From Hymenobacter sediminicola (lineage in GTDB: Bacteria > Bacteroidota > Bacteroidia > Cytophagales > Hymenobacteraceae), in contig NZ_CP060202.1 of NCBI RefSeq assembly GCF_014250515.1, positions 3,345,001 through 3,409,000 on the forward strand: a stretch of 64,000 bases of DNA, read 5' to 3'. Both the position numbers and the translations under genes were made by a program. The notes under the pieces are model-generated. The model searched no databases. It worked only from the letters and a program-made list of their open reading frames with translations, and was not told where the DNA came from. This document shows, one piece after another, positions 32,774-41,547 of the stretch (within the stretch, counting starts at the first letter, position 1; each line of letters begins with the position of its first letter).

Positions 32774-33526
32774 ATGGCTGCTACGTTGCGCTTCCTTTCT
32801 GGTGTACTACCCGTGCTACTGCTTGCGGCCGCCTGCAACCAGCAACAGCCGGTAGAAGAAGCGCCAGTCGTGCAGGTTTCGGCTGAAAAACCTACTCCCG
32901 GTCCGGCCCTGCTGGCGCTAGCCGACAGCAACGCGGCAGCATTACTCCTCCCCTATGGCAAGCAGTATCCGGCTTCGGGCGTGATATTGCACACTCGCCT
33001 TGGCGACATCAAGGTGAAGCTCTACGACGATACGCCCATTCACAAAGCCAACTTTCTGCTTTTGTCCCGGCGCGGTGTGTTCGACGAAACAGTTTTTAAC
33101 CGCGTGTTGAAAGGATTTGCGGTACAGGGTGGCGCCTCCGACCACCGTACCATCCGGATGAACCGCTACCGCCTACCGCCCGAAATTCGGACGGAGCATT
33201 TTCACCGCCGAGGCGTTCTGGGCATGGCCCGCTACGACGACGAGCAGAACCCCGGGCAGCTCTCCTCCAGCACTGACTTCTACTTTGTGCAGGGCGAAAA
33301 ACTAACGTCCGCCCAAAGCCAGGCTATAGCCGGCCGGCCTCTCAGCCCGGAGCAACAGCGCGTGTATGCCACGGTAGGTGGTGTGCCCTCGCTAGATGGC
33401 AAGTACACTGTGTTCGGCGAAGTGACTGAGGGAATGGACGTGGTAGACAAAATAGCCAATGAGCCCGTCGATGCCTACAAATGGCCCCTAACCGACGTGG
33501 ATATCCGGGTGGAAATACTCCCGTAG
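32774..33526 (+). CDS. Cyclophilin-type peptidyl-prolyl isomerase, lipoprotein
   Basis: A 250-aa prolyl cis-trans isomerase anchored to a membrane as a lipoprotein: signal sequence MAATLRFLSGVLPVLLLAAAC with the acylated Cys at residue 21. A ~45-residue linker leads to the cyclophilin domain (residues ~70-250): VILHTRLGDIKVKLYDDTPIHKANFLLLSRRG, VFNRVLKGFAVQGG, GVLGMARYDDEQNPGQ, STDFYFVQGEK and YTVFGEVTEGMDVVDKI. The usual F-x-x-x-x-R catalytic segment appears as FNRVLKGF, as in bacterial cyclophilins. Likely a periplasmic folding helper for envelope proteins. Start at 32774 set by the lipobox. Confidence 0.9.
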   Translation: MAATLRFLSGVLPVLLLAAACNQQQPVEEAPVVQVSAEKPTPGPALLALADSNAAALLLPYGKQYPASGVILHTRLGDIKVKLYDDTPIHKANFLLLSRRGVFDETVFNRVLKGFAVQGGASDHRTIRMNRYRLPPEIRTEHFHRRGVLGMARYDDEQNPGQLSSSTDFYFVQGEKLTSAQSQAIAGRPLSPEQQRVYATVGGVPSLDGKYTVFGEVTEGMDVVDKIANEPVDAYKWPLTDVDIRVEILP

Positions 33527-33551
33527 TCGAAGGACAATATAGCTGTGTCTG

Positions 33552-33917
33552 CTACGGGCGCCGCACCCGAATCAGCTGGCTTTTGGTAACGTCACCGGGC
33601 TGCTGCTGAAGCAGTTCACGCAGCTCAGCACGAGTGTAAGCAATGGTAGTGGGTGTGGGCTCAAATGAGAGCTGACGCAAGTCGGCGTCGGGCGTGGGCG
33701 AGTCGGTGCGGGCCGGGTGCAGGTACACGCTGTCGGGGGCTACGCGGTAGAGGTGGTAGAAGAAGTAGCGCGCTGTGGTAGTGCCCCTGGGCTGAAACTG
33801 CACCACGTATACGTCCCCCACTTTCGGGTCGGCTATCTGCTCCTGCACTGATTCGGAACGGGAGCAAGCAGCCAGTAGCAGCGGCACGAAAGCCAGCCGG
33901 CGAAGAGTCTTTTGCAT
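33552..33917 (-). CDS. Hypothetical lipoprotein
   Basis: A 121-aa putative lipoprotein with signal MQKTLRRLAFVPLLLAAC and an acylated Cys18. The rest (DPKVGDVYVVQFQPRGTTTARYFFYHLYRVAPDSVYLHPARTD) is beta-rich and reads like a small periplasmic domain; no family recognised. The start at 33917 is fixed by the lipobox. It ends 25 bp from the convergent cyclophilin gene and is separated from the upstream M13 peptidase gene by a terminator. Confidence 0.68.
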   Translation of the reverse strand: MQKTLRRLAFVPLLLAACSRSESVQEQIADPKVGDVYVVQFQPRGTTTARYFFYHLYRVAPDSVYLHPARTDSPTPDADLRQLSFEPTPTTIAYTRAELRELLQQQPGDVTKSQLIRVRRP

Positions 33918-33976
33918 GGCGCAAGATACGCGCCATTCCGGGGTGGCATTGCAGGAAACTATTCTCCTTCCAAAAC

Positions 33977-34013
33977 AAAAAAGGCGACCCGCATGATGCG
34001 GGCCGCCTTTTTT
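33977..34013. terminator. intrinsic terminator between M13 peptidase and lipoprotein genes
   Basis: Eighteen-nt arms (33977-33994, 33996-34013) with one mismatch, A-tract and T-tract ends; on the minus strand it terminates the M13 gene. Confidence 0.75.
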
Positions 34014-34036
34014 ACTGCATTCCAACAGAAGTCAGA

Positions 34037-36148
34037 CTACCAGATTTTAGCGCGCTCGGTCTGTACACGCACCATTTTAGCATCCTCCTTGCAGCCGAAA
34101 GCCTCGTAGAACTGGGGCATGTTCTGCAGCGGGCCATTGGTACGGAACATGGCTGGTGAATGCGGGTCCGTCATTACCTGCTGGCGCAGATACTCCGGGC
34201 GGGCATTGGTACGCCATACTTGCGCCCAGCTCAGGAAGAAGCGCTGGTCGGGCGTGAGGCCGTCGTACTTAGGGTAGTTGCCGTCGGGATATTGCTTTTT
34301 CAGCTCCTTGTGTAGGGCCGTATAGGCAATGTTGAGGCCGCCGAGGTCGGCGAGGTTTTCGCCCATGGTCAGCTTGCCGTTCACATACACCGAGTCGAGC
34401 GGCGAGAAGGCAGAATACTGCTTGCCCACCATCCCGGCGCGGGTATCAAACTTCTCTGCATCCTCCTTGGTCCACCAGTCGCGCAGGTTGCCTTCAGCAT
34501 CATACTGGCGGCCCTGGTCGTCGAAACCGTGCGTAATTTCGTGGCCGATAACGGCCCCCATACCGCCGTAGTTTACAGCGTCGTCTGCTTTAGGATCAAA
34601 GAACGGAGGCTGCATGATACCGGCCGGGAACACAATTTCGTTCATCGGCGGGTTGTAATAGGCATTCACCGTTGGCGGAGTCATACCCCACTCATTGCGG
34701 TCAATCGGCTTGCCGAACTTGTTGATGTTGTCCAGCGAGGACCAACGGCGAGCAGCCAGCACGTTTTTCAGGTACGACTCACGCGAGATATTCAGAGCCG
34801 AATAATCCTTCCACTTGTCAGGGTAGCCGATTTTTACGGTGAAGGCATTCAGCTTTTTCATGGCCTCGGCCTTGGTAGCGGCGCTCATCCAGTCTACCTG
34901 CTGAATATGCTCGCCCATGGCCTCCTTGATGTTGGCTACCATGGCCAGCGCCTTGGCTTTGGTTTCAGGCGTGAAGGCCTTATCCACATACAGCTGGCCG
35001 AAAGCTTCGCCCAGCGCACCGTCAGTGGCGCGGTTCATGCGCTTCCAGCGGGGCTGCTGCTGCTTGGCACCGCTCAGGACCTGCGTGAAACGGAAGGCCT
35101 CGTCGCCATAGGCTTTCGGCAGCGCCGAAGTCAATGATGTTACTTTGTGCCAGCGCAGGTAGGTTTTCAGGTCGGCCAGCGGCTCGCTTTTCAGCATGGC
35201 GCTTTCTTCCTTGAAGAAGGCCGGCTGACCTACAATCACCTCTTTTGCTGCGCCCAGCTTCATTTCCTTGAGGGCCGTGGGCAGCGCCAGGTTCGGATAC
35301 TGCTTGTTCAGCTCCGCCAGCGTCATTTTGTTGTAGTTGGCGTATGGGTCGCGCAGGTCTACACGGCTCTTGCTGGCTTTGGCGAGGCGCGTTTCCAGAC
35401 GCATTACCGTGGCCGCATTTTTAGCAGCTGTGGCTTCGTTGTCGCCCAGCATTTTAAACGTATTCACGAGGTAAGTCGTGTAGGCGTTGCGGATGCCTTT
35501 CGAGCGGGCATCGTCCTTGAGGTAGTAGTCCCGGTCGGGCAGCGAAAGGCCGCCTTGGTAGATCTGAACGGCATATTCAGTGCTCTTCTTCTCATCCTGG
35601 CCTACGCCGCTGCTGAAGAAAGCACCTGTGCCCTCCAGCTGCTGCCGTACGATTTCAGCCTGCAAGCCTTTCAGGTCCTTGATGGCGGCAATGCGGTCCA
35701 GTTCGGGCTTCAGATACTTCAGGCCGGCCTTCTCGATGGCCACCGTATCCATGGCGGTAGCGTAGAAATCACCTACTTTCTGGGCGTTTGAGCCTTTGGC
35801 AGCCGACGTGTTGGCTGCGGCTTCTTCCAGAATTTGCCGCATCACGGCGTTGTTCTTGTCAGCCAGCTCGTTGAAAGAACCCCAGCGTACTTCAGCGGCC
35901 GGAATGGGGTTGTTCTTGTACCAGTTGCCGGAGGCATATTGGTCGAAATTGTCGCAGGCAGATGCCGTCAGGTCGCGGTTGGCTACGTTCAGCCCAACGC
36001 CGGGCACAATGGGCTCCTCAGTAGGAGCAGCTGGCGTGGCTGCGGCGGGCGTAGTGGAAGCCGTAGGGGTGCTGCTGGCAGCGCAGCCAGCTAGGGCCAG
36101 GCCGGTGGCGGCCACAGCGGCCAGCGTCAGGCTGTTGCGGTTTTTCAT
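34037..36148 (-). CDS. M13 family metallopeptidase (neprilysin-like), lipoprotein
   Basis: A 703-aa zinc endopeptidase. Signal and lipobox LAAVAATGLALAGC place it on the periplasmic face of a membrane, followed by an Ala/Thr/Pro-rich linker. Residues ~65-460 are the helical PepN-like domain (DNFDQYASGNWYKNNPIPAAE). The catalytic part has NAYYNPPMNEIVFPAGIMQPPFF, the zinc motif HEITH (H536, E537, H540) and ENLADLGGLNIAY, which carries the third ligand Glu. The C-terminus ends in KIW; family members usually end in a Trp. All hallmarks of M13 are present. Start chosen from the lipobox. Confidence 0.93.
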   Translation of the reverse strand: MKNRNSLTLAAVAATGLALAGCAASSTPTASTTPAAATPAAPTEEPIVPGVGLNVANRDLTASACDNFDQYASGNWYKNNPIPAAEVRWGSFNELADKNNAVMRQILEEAAANTSAAKGSNAQKVGDFYATAMDTVAIEKAGLKYLKPELDRIAAIKDLKGLQAEIVRQQLEGTGAFFSSGVGQDEKKSTEYAVQIYQGGLSLPDRDYYLKDDARSKGIRNAYTTYLVNTFKMLGDNEATAAKNAATVMRLETRLAKASKSRVDLRDPYANYNKMTLAELNKQYPNLALPTALKEMKLGAAKEVIVGQPAFFKEESAMLKSEPLADLKTYLRWHKVTSLTSALPKAYGDEAFRFTQVLSGAKQQQPRWKRMNRATDGALGEAFGQLYVDKAFTPETKAKALAMVANIKEAMGEHIQQVDWMSAATKAEAMKKLNAFTVKIGYPDKWKDYSALNISRESYLKNVLAARRWSSLDNINKFGKPIDRNEWGMTPPTVNAYYNPPMNEIVFPAGIMQPPFFDPKADDAVNYGGMGAVIGHEITHGFDDQGRQYDAEGNLRDWWTKEDAEKFDTRAGMVGKQYSAFSPLDSVYVNGKLTMGENLADLGGLNIAYTALHKELKKQYPDGNYPKYDGLTPDQRFFLSWAQVWRTNARPEYLRQQVMTDPHSPAMFRTNGPLQNMPQFYEAFGCKEDAKMVRVQTERAKIW

Positions 36149-36307
36149 AGGAGTTGGGTTTGTGGAAATAAGGGTTGGGGCAGGCAAGGTAAGCGGATTT
36201 GAGAAATCGGGACGGCAGCCGGAGCAGCCTCGCAGCCGCACTAGCGTATTCTCTTTCTATTCCCGGTAGGAAAAGACGCCGGGTTTTCCGGGCCGTTGCA
36301 CCAGCGC

Positions 36308-37984
36308 TTACCAGTCGTAGTACAGCCGCCACTGCCCTACTTCCAGCTGATGCGAAAACGGCACTATCAACCATTCCTGCCCGACATTTACCTCCCCTTT
36401 CACCAGCAGCACCGGCCGCTGCCGCCGCAACGAGTCGAGGGTGTTAGGCGTGAAGGCAAACGTATTGAGCCATGTATGATGCCAGGCCGCTGTCGGCTCA
36501 AACTGTGTTTCGCGCAGCAGATAGGTGTTGCCGGCATACAACGACATTGGCACTCGCCCTTGCGCAAAAGCCAGGGAGGGCAGCAGTTCATTATAGACCA
36601 GCACCGGCCGCTGGTCCATGCCTTCGGCGCGTAGCCGCTCCACTACCGGCCTAATGCCATTCAAAGCCAACTCATTCTGGCGTAGCAGGGGTTTAGCGGC
36701 CAGCAGTAGTGTAATGGTGAACAGAGTACCTGCTAGTAGCAGCTGAGCCGCATCGGGCAACCGGCGCCGGGTGTGCCAAGTGCTCAGCAGCAGTACCACC
36801 AACCCAATACCTGGCAACAGCGCGGCCGATGAGTCCAGAGTGAGGTTGAGCTCCTTTGCCAGCCACGGCAAACCAACCAAAGCCAGCAGCAACACTACCC
36901 ACAGGCCCAGGCAGCCGCGGTACCAGTTGCGGCGTTGGTCGGCGGGCATTTCGTGCAGATAGTAGGCAGCAAGCAACGCTACGCCCGGAAAAATGGGCAG
37001 CACGTACAGAATCAGCTTCGACTGCGAAAGAGAGAAAAACACTAGTGGCGTTAGTATCCAGAACAAGAGCACGTTGCGCCATAGCTGCGGCAGCTTGCGC
37101 CAACCTGTACGCACCGCCTGCACCATAAGCAGCACCGACCAGGGAAGCCCCGTGGCAGGCGCCAGCACTAAGTAGAACCACCACGGTTTGGCCCGGCCGA
37201 ATGCCTCCGCATTTGCAAAGCGCTCCACAGTGTGCCCTACCAGAAAATAGCGCAGGAAGGCTGGGTTTTCAGCAATCAGAAACATATACCAGCTTAGCCC
37301 CACCAGCACAAACAGCACTACTCCCAGCAAGTGGTGCCAGGTGAAGGGCCGCCGCGTCTGGCCGCGCCGGAAATAATATCCGACCAGGACCATGAGGGGC
37401 AGCACAAATCCGACCGGCCCCTTGGTCAGGAAGGCCAACCCCAAGGCCAGCCAGCACACATACAGGCCCCACCAGCGTCCATCGTGGTAGTGGCGCAGCA
37501 GGCCATAGGCAGCCGCCAACTCCAGCGTTGCCAAATAAGCGTCGGTCGTTACGTTGAGGGACGAAATCAGGACAACGGGCAGCGTGCCGTACAGGATAGC
37601 TGCTGTGAGGGCACGGTTGCGGTTGCCGTCGAAAAGCAGCACGCCGAGGCCGTAGACCAGCAGCACCTGCGCCAGCACCGCCAGCACCGGTAGTAGCCGC
37701 ACCCCCAGCGCTGTAGGGCCGCCCAAAGTCAGACCGACGGCTGTGAGCCAGTAGGTGAGCGGAGGCTTGTGAAAATGCTCGATTCCCAGCAGCTTCGGGT
37801 GTAGCCAGTCGCGCCCGGCCAGCATTTCGCGGGCTATTTCGGCGTAGCGTGCTTCGCTGCTTTCCAGCGGCCCCCAACTGTTAATGCCCACCAGAAACGC
37901 ACCTCCGAGCACTAATATGAACAGCCATAGTGCCTGGTGAGCAGAGAATACCTTTCTGATATCGGACCCTGATTGTTGAAACAT
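36308..37984 (-). CDS. GT39-type glycosyltransferase (ArnT/PMT-like)
   Basis: A 558-aa integral membrane glycosyltransferase using a polyprenyl-phosphate-linked sugar. About 11-12 hydrophobic helices follow a short N-terminus; the first periplasmic loop carries the GT39/ArnT signature GPLESSEARYAEIAREMLAGRDW and then HFHKPPLTYWLTA, with the acidic residues expected at the catalytic site. A C-terminal ~100-residue periplasmic domain follows. Its promoter would be the minus-strand TAATTTTG at 37990-37997. It heads away from the epimerase/GT39 operon, sharing the 165-bp gap. Acceptor, likely lipid A or a lipid-linked glycan, is inference. Confidence 0.87.
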   Translation of the reverse strand: MFQQSGSDIRKVFSAHQALWLFILVLGGAFLVGINSWGPLESSEARYAEIAREMLAGRDWLHPKLLGIEHFHKPPLTYWLTAVGLTLGGPTALGVRLLPVLAVLAQVLLVYGLGVLLFDGNRNRALTAAILYGTLPVVLISSLNVTTDAYLATLELAAAYGLLRHYHDGRWWGLYVCWLALGLAFLTKGPVGFVLPLMVLVGYYFRRGQTRRPFTWHHLLGVVLFVLVGLSWYMFLIAENPAFLRYFLVGHTVERFANAEAFGRAKPWWFYLVLAPATGLPWSVLLMVQAVRTGWRKLPQLWRNVLLFWILTPLVFFSLSQSKLILYVLPIFPGVALLAAYYLHEMPADQRRNWYRGCLGLWVVLLLALVGLPWLAKELNLTLDSSAALLPGIGLVVLLLSTWHTRRRLPDAAQLLLAGTLFTITLLLAAKPLLRQNELALNGIRPVVERLRAEGMDQRPVLVYNELLPSLAFAQGRVPMSLYAGNTYLLRETQFEPTAAWHHTWLNTFAFTPNTLDSLRRQRPVLLVKGEVNVGQEWLIVPFSHQLEVGQWRLYYDW

Positions 37985-37989
37985 TAAAA

Positions 37990-37997
37990 CAAAATTA
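37990..37997 (-). promoter_or_regulatory. Bacteroidota -7 element TAATTTTG (minus strand)
   Basis: Exact TAnnTTTG match on the minus strand, 5 nt upstream of the GT39 ATG at 37984; the mRNA would be near-leaderless. Confidence 0.45.
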
Positions 37998-38149
37998 AAG
38001 CAAAGCGGATATCGTTGCGACTCCTTTTCTTAGCAACGGTACTTTTCGCTGGGTTTTCTGCACTTACAACTCAATTCTCTTGCTGGCCGTTATGCTTTCA
38101 GCGTAGCCTTGGAGTTTATTCTCTCAAGGGACTTTCTTCTTTTTCGCGT

Positions 38150-39166
38150 ATGCGCACTATACTGGTTACTGGCTGTGCCGGCTTTATTGGCTCTCACCTT
38201 TGTGAATATCTGCTGACGGATGGCTGCCGCGTCGTGGGCCTCGACAACTTCGACCCATTTTACGACCGGCAACTGAAAGAAGAAAATCTGCGCCCCCTGC
38301 GCCAGCATGCTCGTTTCGCTTTCTGCGAAGTAGACCTGCGCCAGGGCCCTGATGCCCTGACGGCCGCCCTACCGGCGCTTCCCTATGATGCCGTGATACA
38401 TCTGGCCGCGAAGGCCGGAGTCGGGCCTTCGCTGCGGGAGCCGGCGGCCTACCTGGAAAACAACCTGCTCGGCACGACGCACCTGCTGGAATGGATGCGT
38501 CGACACACCATCCAAACGCTGCTGTTCGCCTCGTCTTCTTCCGTCTATGGTAATACGCCGGCCACCCCATTTCGCGAGGATGAGCCACTGCTGGCCCGCT
38601 GTATTTCGCCCTATGCGGCCAGCAAACTAGCCGGCGAGGAACTGACCTTTACCTATCATCATCTGTATCAGATGAGCGTGCTCAATGCGCGGTTTTTCAC
38701 CGTGTACGGCCCACGCCAGCGCCCCGACCTGGCGATTCATAAATTTGCCCAGTTGTTGCGGGCCGGGCAGCCTATTCCCGTGTACGGCGACGGTAGCACC
38801 TCCCGCGACTACACGTTCGTGGCCGATACGGTAGACGGCATTGTGCGGGGACTGAATTACCTGCTGCACCATCCCGGCACCTACGAAACCGTGAATCTGG
38901 GCAACAGCCAGCCAGTGGCTCTGCTGGATCTGGTAGCCGCTGTGGGCGCCGCCGTGGGGGTGGTGCCGCAGCTAGAGTTTCTGCCCGACCAGCCTGGCGA
39001 CGTGGATATCACCTACGCCGACAACACCAAGGCCAAGCGCCTGCTCGGCTACGAGCCCCGCACACCATTAGCCGAGGGCCTGCGTCAGTTTGTGGCCTGG
39101 CTCGATGAAAAGCCGCGCAACTCCCCCCAGGCTGCGTCACTCCAGGAAGCCACCGTCTCTGAATAA
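38150..39166 (+). CDS. NAD-dependent nucleotide-sugar epimerase (UDP-glucuronate 4-epimerase-like)
   Basis: A 338-aa cytosolic short-chain-dehydrogenase-type epimerase. The NAD-binding motif TGCAGFIGSHL lies at residues ~7-17, the active-site Ser/Tyr/Lys set in SSSSVYG and Tyr155/Lys159 of SPYAASKLAG, and YGPRQRPDLAIHKFAQLL plus YGDGSTSRDYTFVADTVDG are typical of UDP-glucuronate/galacturonate 4-epimerases. It supplies a nucleotide sugar for envelope glycans. The stop is 3 nt from the next GT39 gene, so they form an operon. The start at 38150 gives the canonical N-terminus; a possible promoter (TTG 38015-38017, TACTTTTC at 38040) lies ~100 nt upstream. Confidence 0.88.
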   Translation: MRTILVTGCAGFIGSHLCEYLLTDGCRVVGLDNFDPFYDRQLKEENLRPLRQHARFAFCEVDLRQGPDALTAALPALPYDAVIHLAAKAGVGPSLREPAAYLENNLLGTTHLLEWMRRHTIQTLLFASSSSVYGNTPATPFREDEPLLARCISPYAASKLAGEELTFTYHHLYQMSVLNARFFTVYGPRQRPDLAIHKFAQLLRAGQPIPVYGDGSTSRDYTFVADTVDGIVRGLNYLLHHPGTYETVNLGNSQPVALLDLVAAVGAAVGVVPQLEFLPDQPGDVDITYADNTKAKRLLGYEPRTPLAEGLRQFVAWLDEKPRNSPQAASLQEATVSE

Positions 39167-39169
39167 GGT

Positions 39170-40867
39170 ATGCGGGTAGCCTCCCCTACACATCACGGAC
39201 CGAGCTGGCGACTAGCCAGTGTGCTGTTGGTGTGCTTTTTTTCGTTTTTCGTGCATCTGGGCTCGGCTGAAGTCAACCTGATGGAGTCGCGCAACTTTGT
39301 GGCGGCCCGCGAAATGGCAGCCGGCGGCTCCTGGCTCATTCCTACCATGAACGGGGCATTGCGGCTGGCCAAACCTCCCTTACCAACCTGGACTGTAGCG
39401 GCCGTCATTAAGCTGACAGGCCAACCCGATACTGCGGCACTGCTACGGCTGCCGGCGGCAGGTATGTCGGTGCTACTAGTGCTATTTTTTTGGGGACTGG
39501 CCCGGGAACTTACCCAGGCTCTACCGGGCGAAGAAGATGCCCCTGGCCGCACGGCTTGGCTGGCCACGCTGGTCCTGGCTAGCAGTCTGCTGGTTATTAC
39601 GGTAGGTCGCGAGGGGCACTGGGATATTTTCACGCATAGCTTTCTACTGGGTGCTTTGTGGGCACTAGCGCGGGGCTGGCGGGCGGCAACTGGCGGCTGG
39701 CGCTGGTTTTTGCTCAGCGGGCTGCTGCTGGGCGGCAGTATTCTGAGCAAAGGTCCTGTCGCCTTATATGCCATGCTGCTGCCATTTTTGCTGGCTTTCG
39801 GCATGCTGCGCCTGTATCCGGACCGAGGCGCGCTTACGATAGCCCGCCGCAACGGCTTGTTTCTGCTGGTGCTGCTTGCGTTGCTGGTTGGGCTGGCCTG
39901 GCCAGCCTATCTGGCCATTCAGGACACGGTGGCGCCGGCGGCCTTAGCCGTTGCACGGCTGGAGGCTACATCCTGGGTAGAGCGCCACGCACGGCCTTTC
40001 TGGGACTACTTAAACTTCCCGGTATTTGCGGGCATCTGGGCCCCAGTAGCACTGCTGGCGCTGGCAGTGCCGTATGCCCGGCCCCGCGCCGGCCGTTTTG
40101 TACCATATCTGGCGGTGCTGGCCTGGGTACTGGCGGCGTGGCTGCTGCTGAGCATTATTCCGGAGAAGAAGGAGCGCTACATGCTGCCGCTTATGCCGCC
40201 GCTGGCGCTGTTGGTAGCCGGCCTGTTGCGCTACTTCGAAACAGCAATCCGCCAGCACCAGGCAACACGTTTAGATACTCTGCTGCTGCGCATCTGGACC
40301 GGACTACTGGCCCTTATTTTTGCGCTGCTGCCCGTAGCCCTGTTTCTTGTGCGGCTGCCCGGGTTTGGGCCCGGCACGTTGCCTTTTACTCTCACTGCAT
40401 TGATTTTTGGAGCTTTAGCAGTCTGGATGATCTGGCTGCTGGTGCGAAAACCACGCCCGGTAATGCTAATGGGCATTTCCATCACGGCTATGTCGGCGCT
40501 GCTAGCAGTGTTGCTGCCGGTACACGCGGCCTGGGTAAACCGCAAAGGCGACCCTGACCTGCGCCGTGCCGAAGCATTACAGCATAATCCGGAACTCGCC
40601 CAGTTGCCCTGGTACACCTTTGAGGAACTGCATATTAAGGAAGTGTGGCGGGCTGGGCGTGCCACGCCGTCCTGGCCACGCACGCCCGACTCAGTATTGG
40701 TGCGCATGCCCGGACCAGTAGCGGTTCTGGCCAGCATCAACGTACGAGAGCAGCTACCGGCCGCATGGCGGGAACAAGTGCGCCTGCGGGTCATCGACAG
40801 CTTCTATATTGACCGCACCCGGGAGGCGGGCTACTGGCGCGTAACGGTAGTAGAGCCCCTCCCCTAG
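39170..40867 (+). CDS. GT39-type glycosyltransferase (ArnT/PMT-like), second copy
   Basis: A 565-aa membrane glycosyltransferase with the same layout as the one at 36.3-38.0 kb but clearly diverged. The first loop reads SAEVNLMESRNFVAAREMAAGGSW, then RLAKPPLPTWTVAA, with about 12 helices and a C-terminal periplasmic domain rich in Arg and Trp. It is transcribed with the epimerase (3-nt gap). Its stop codon overlaps the end of the convergent gene by 4 bp. A role in decorating lipid A or another polyprenyl-dependent envelope glycan is inferred from family and context. Confidence 0.85.
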   Translation: MRVASPTHHGPSWRLASVLLVCFFSFFVHLGSAEVNLMESRNFVAAREMAAGGSWLIPTMNGALRLAKPPLPTWTVAAVIKLTGQPDTAALLRLPAAGMSVLLVLFFWGLARELTQALPGEEDAPGRTAWLATLVLASSLLVITVGREGHWDIFTHSFLLGALWALARGWRAATGGWRWFLLSGLLLGGSILSKGPVALYAMLLPFLLAFGMLRLYPDRGALTIARRNGLFLLVLLALLVGLAWPAYLAIQDTVAPAALAVARLEATSWVERHARPFWDYLNFPVFAGIWAPVALLALAVPYARPRAGRFVPYLAVLAWVLAAWLLLSIIPEKKERYMLPLMPPLALLVAGLLRYFETAIRQHQATRLDTLLLRIWTGLLALIFALLPVALFLVRLPGFGPGTLPFTLTALIFGALAVWMIWLLVRKPRPVMLMGISITAMSALLAVLLPVHAAWVNRKGDPDLRRAEALQHNPELAQLPWYTFEELHIKEVWRAGRATPSWPRTPDSVLVRMPGPVAVLASINVREQLPAAWREQVRLRVIDSFYIDRTREAGYWRVTVVEPLP

Positions 40868-41547
40868 TCGGCCGCGGCCGGCTCTGCTATTGGCATGGCG
40901 GAACTGGGCTTTGCGCGCAGTTCCCGGCGTAGCAGCACGATGTTGCGCGCATATACGACCGTTCCGAAAACATTCCCCACAATCAGCACCACATCTACCG
41001 GGCGGCGCAGCACAGCATAAGTCAGGATGAGCACCGAACCCACAAAGCTCACCACCCAAAACCCCAGCGGCAGCACTGACTCGCCTTTGCGCTCAGAATA
41101 CAGCCACTGATACACGAAACGCAGCAGAAAAATGGTCTGCCCAATGGTGCCCAATGCCAGCACGCCGGCCGGAATACCGTGGCTCAGCATCCCTCTCAGG
41201 CTGAAATGCTGGTTGCCGACCACGAACCAAGCTAGCATGGCCAATGGAAACACGTAGGCGCTGGCCCGGAAAATGCCGCTCAGCTTGCGCCACTCGCCCA
41301 GCAGCTGCAGGTTACGGATATAGATGCCGTAGCTGATGAGCTGGGCCGCCAGAATCACCGGGTCGTGGCGCAGCATGCCGTAGAGTATCATCAGAAACGA
41401 CGAAACCAGGCTGATTTGCCAGAACAGCGTGGGCACCAGCACGCGCTTAGCCCGCTCGCTCTGCACCCACTGAAGCACAATCCGACTACTGAACAGCAGC
41501 TGCGACGTCAGGCCAATACCTAAGGCTATCTGCTCGGTGCTAAGCAT
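40864..41547 (-). CDS. Membrane protein with two lipid-A-biosynthesis N-terminal (LAB_N-like) domains
   Basis: A 227-aa integral membrane protein made of two repeats related to the small N-terminal membrane domain found in some LpxB proteins, without any LpxB catalytic part. Repeat 1 has FSSRIVLQWVQSERAKRVLV and LISYGIYIRNLQLLGE; repeat 2 has FLLRFVYQWLYSERKGESVL and VFGTVVYARNIVLLRREL. Shared pattern: QW-x2-SER-x6-P-x2-FW...Y-x-RN-x2-LL. Its start overlaps the end of the GT2 gene by 8 bp, implying coupling. Such proteins may assist or flip a lipid-linked sugar for the GT2/GT39 pair; this is inference. Confidence 0.8.
   Translation of the reverse strand: MLSTEQIALGIGLTSQLLFSSRIVLQWVQSERAKRVLVPTLFWQISLVSSFLMILYGMLRHDPVILAAQLISYGIYIRNLQLLGEWRKLSGIFRASAYVFPLAMLAWFVVGNQHFSLRGMLSHGIPAGVLALGTIGQTIFLLRFVYQWLYSERKGESVLPLGFWVVSFVGSVLILTYAVLRRPVDVVLIVGNVFGTVVYARNIVLLRRELRAKPSSAMPIAEPAAAD

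Noticed and set aside
34529..35791. Two adjacent long plus-strand frames
   Set aside because: Both antisense to the M13 peptidase, whose motifs are complete on the minus strand.
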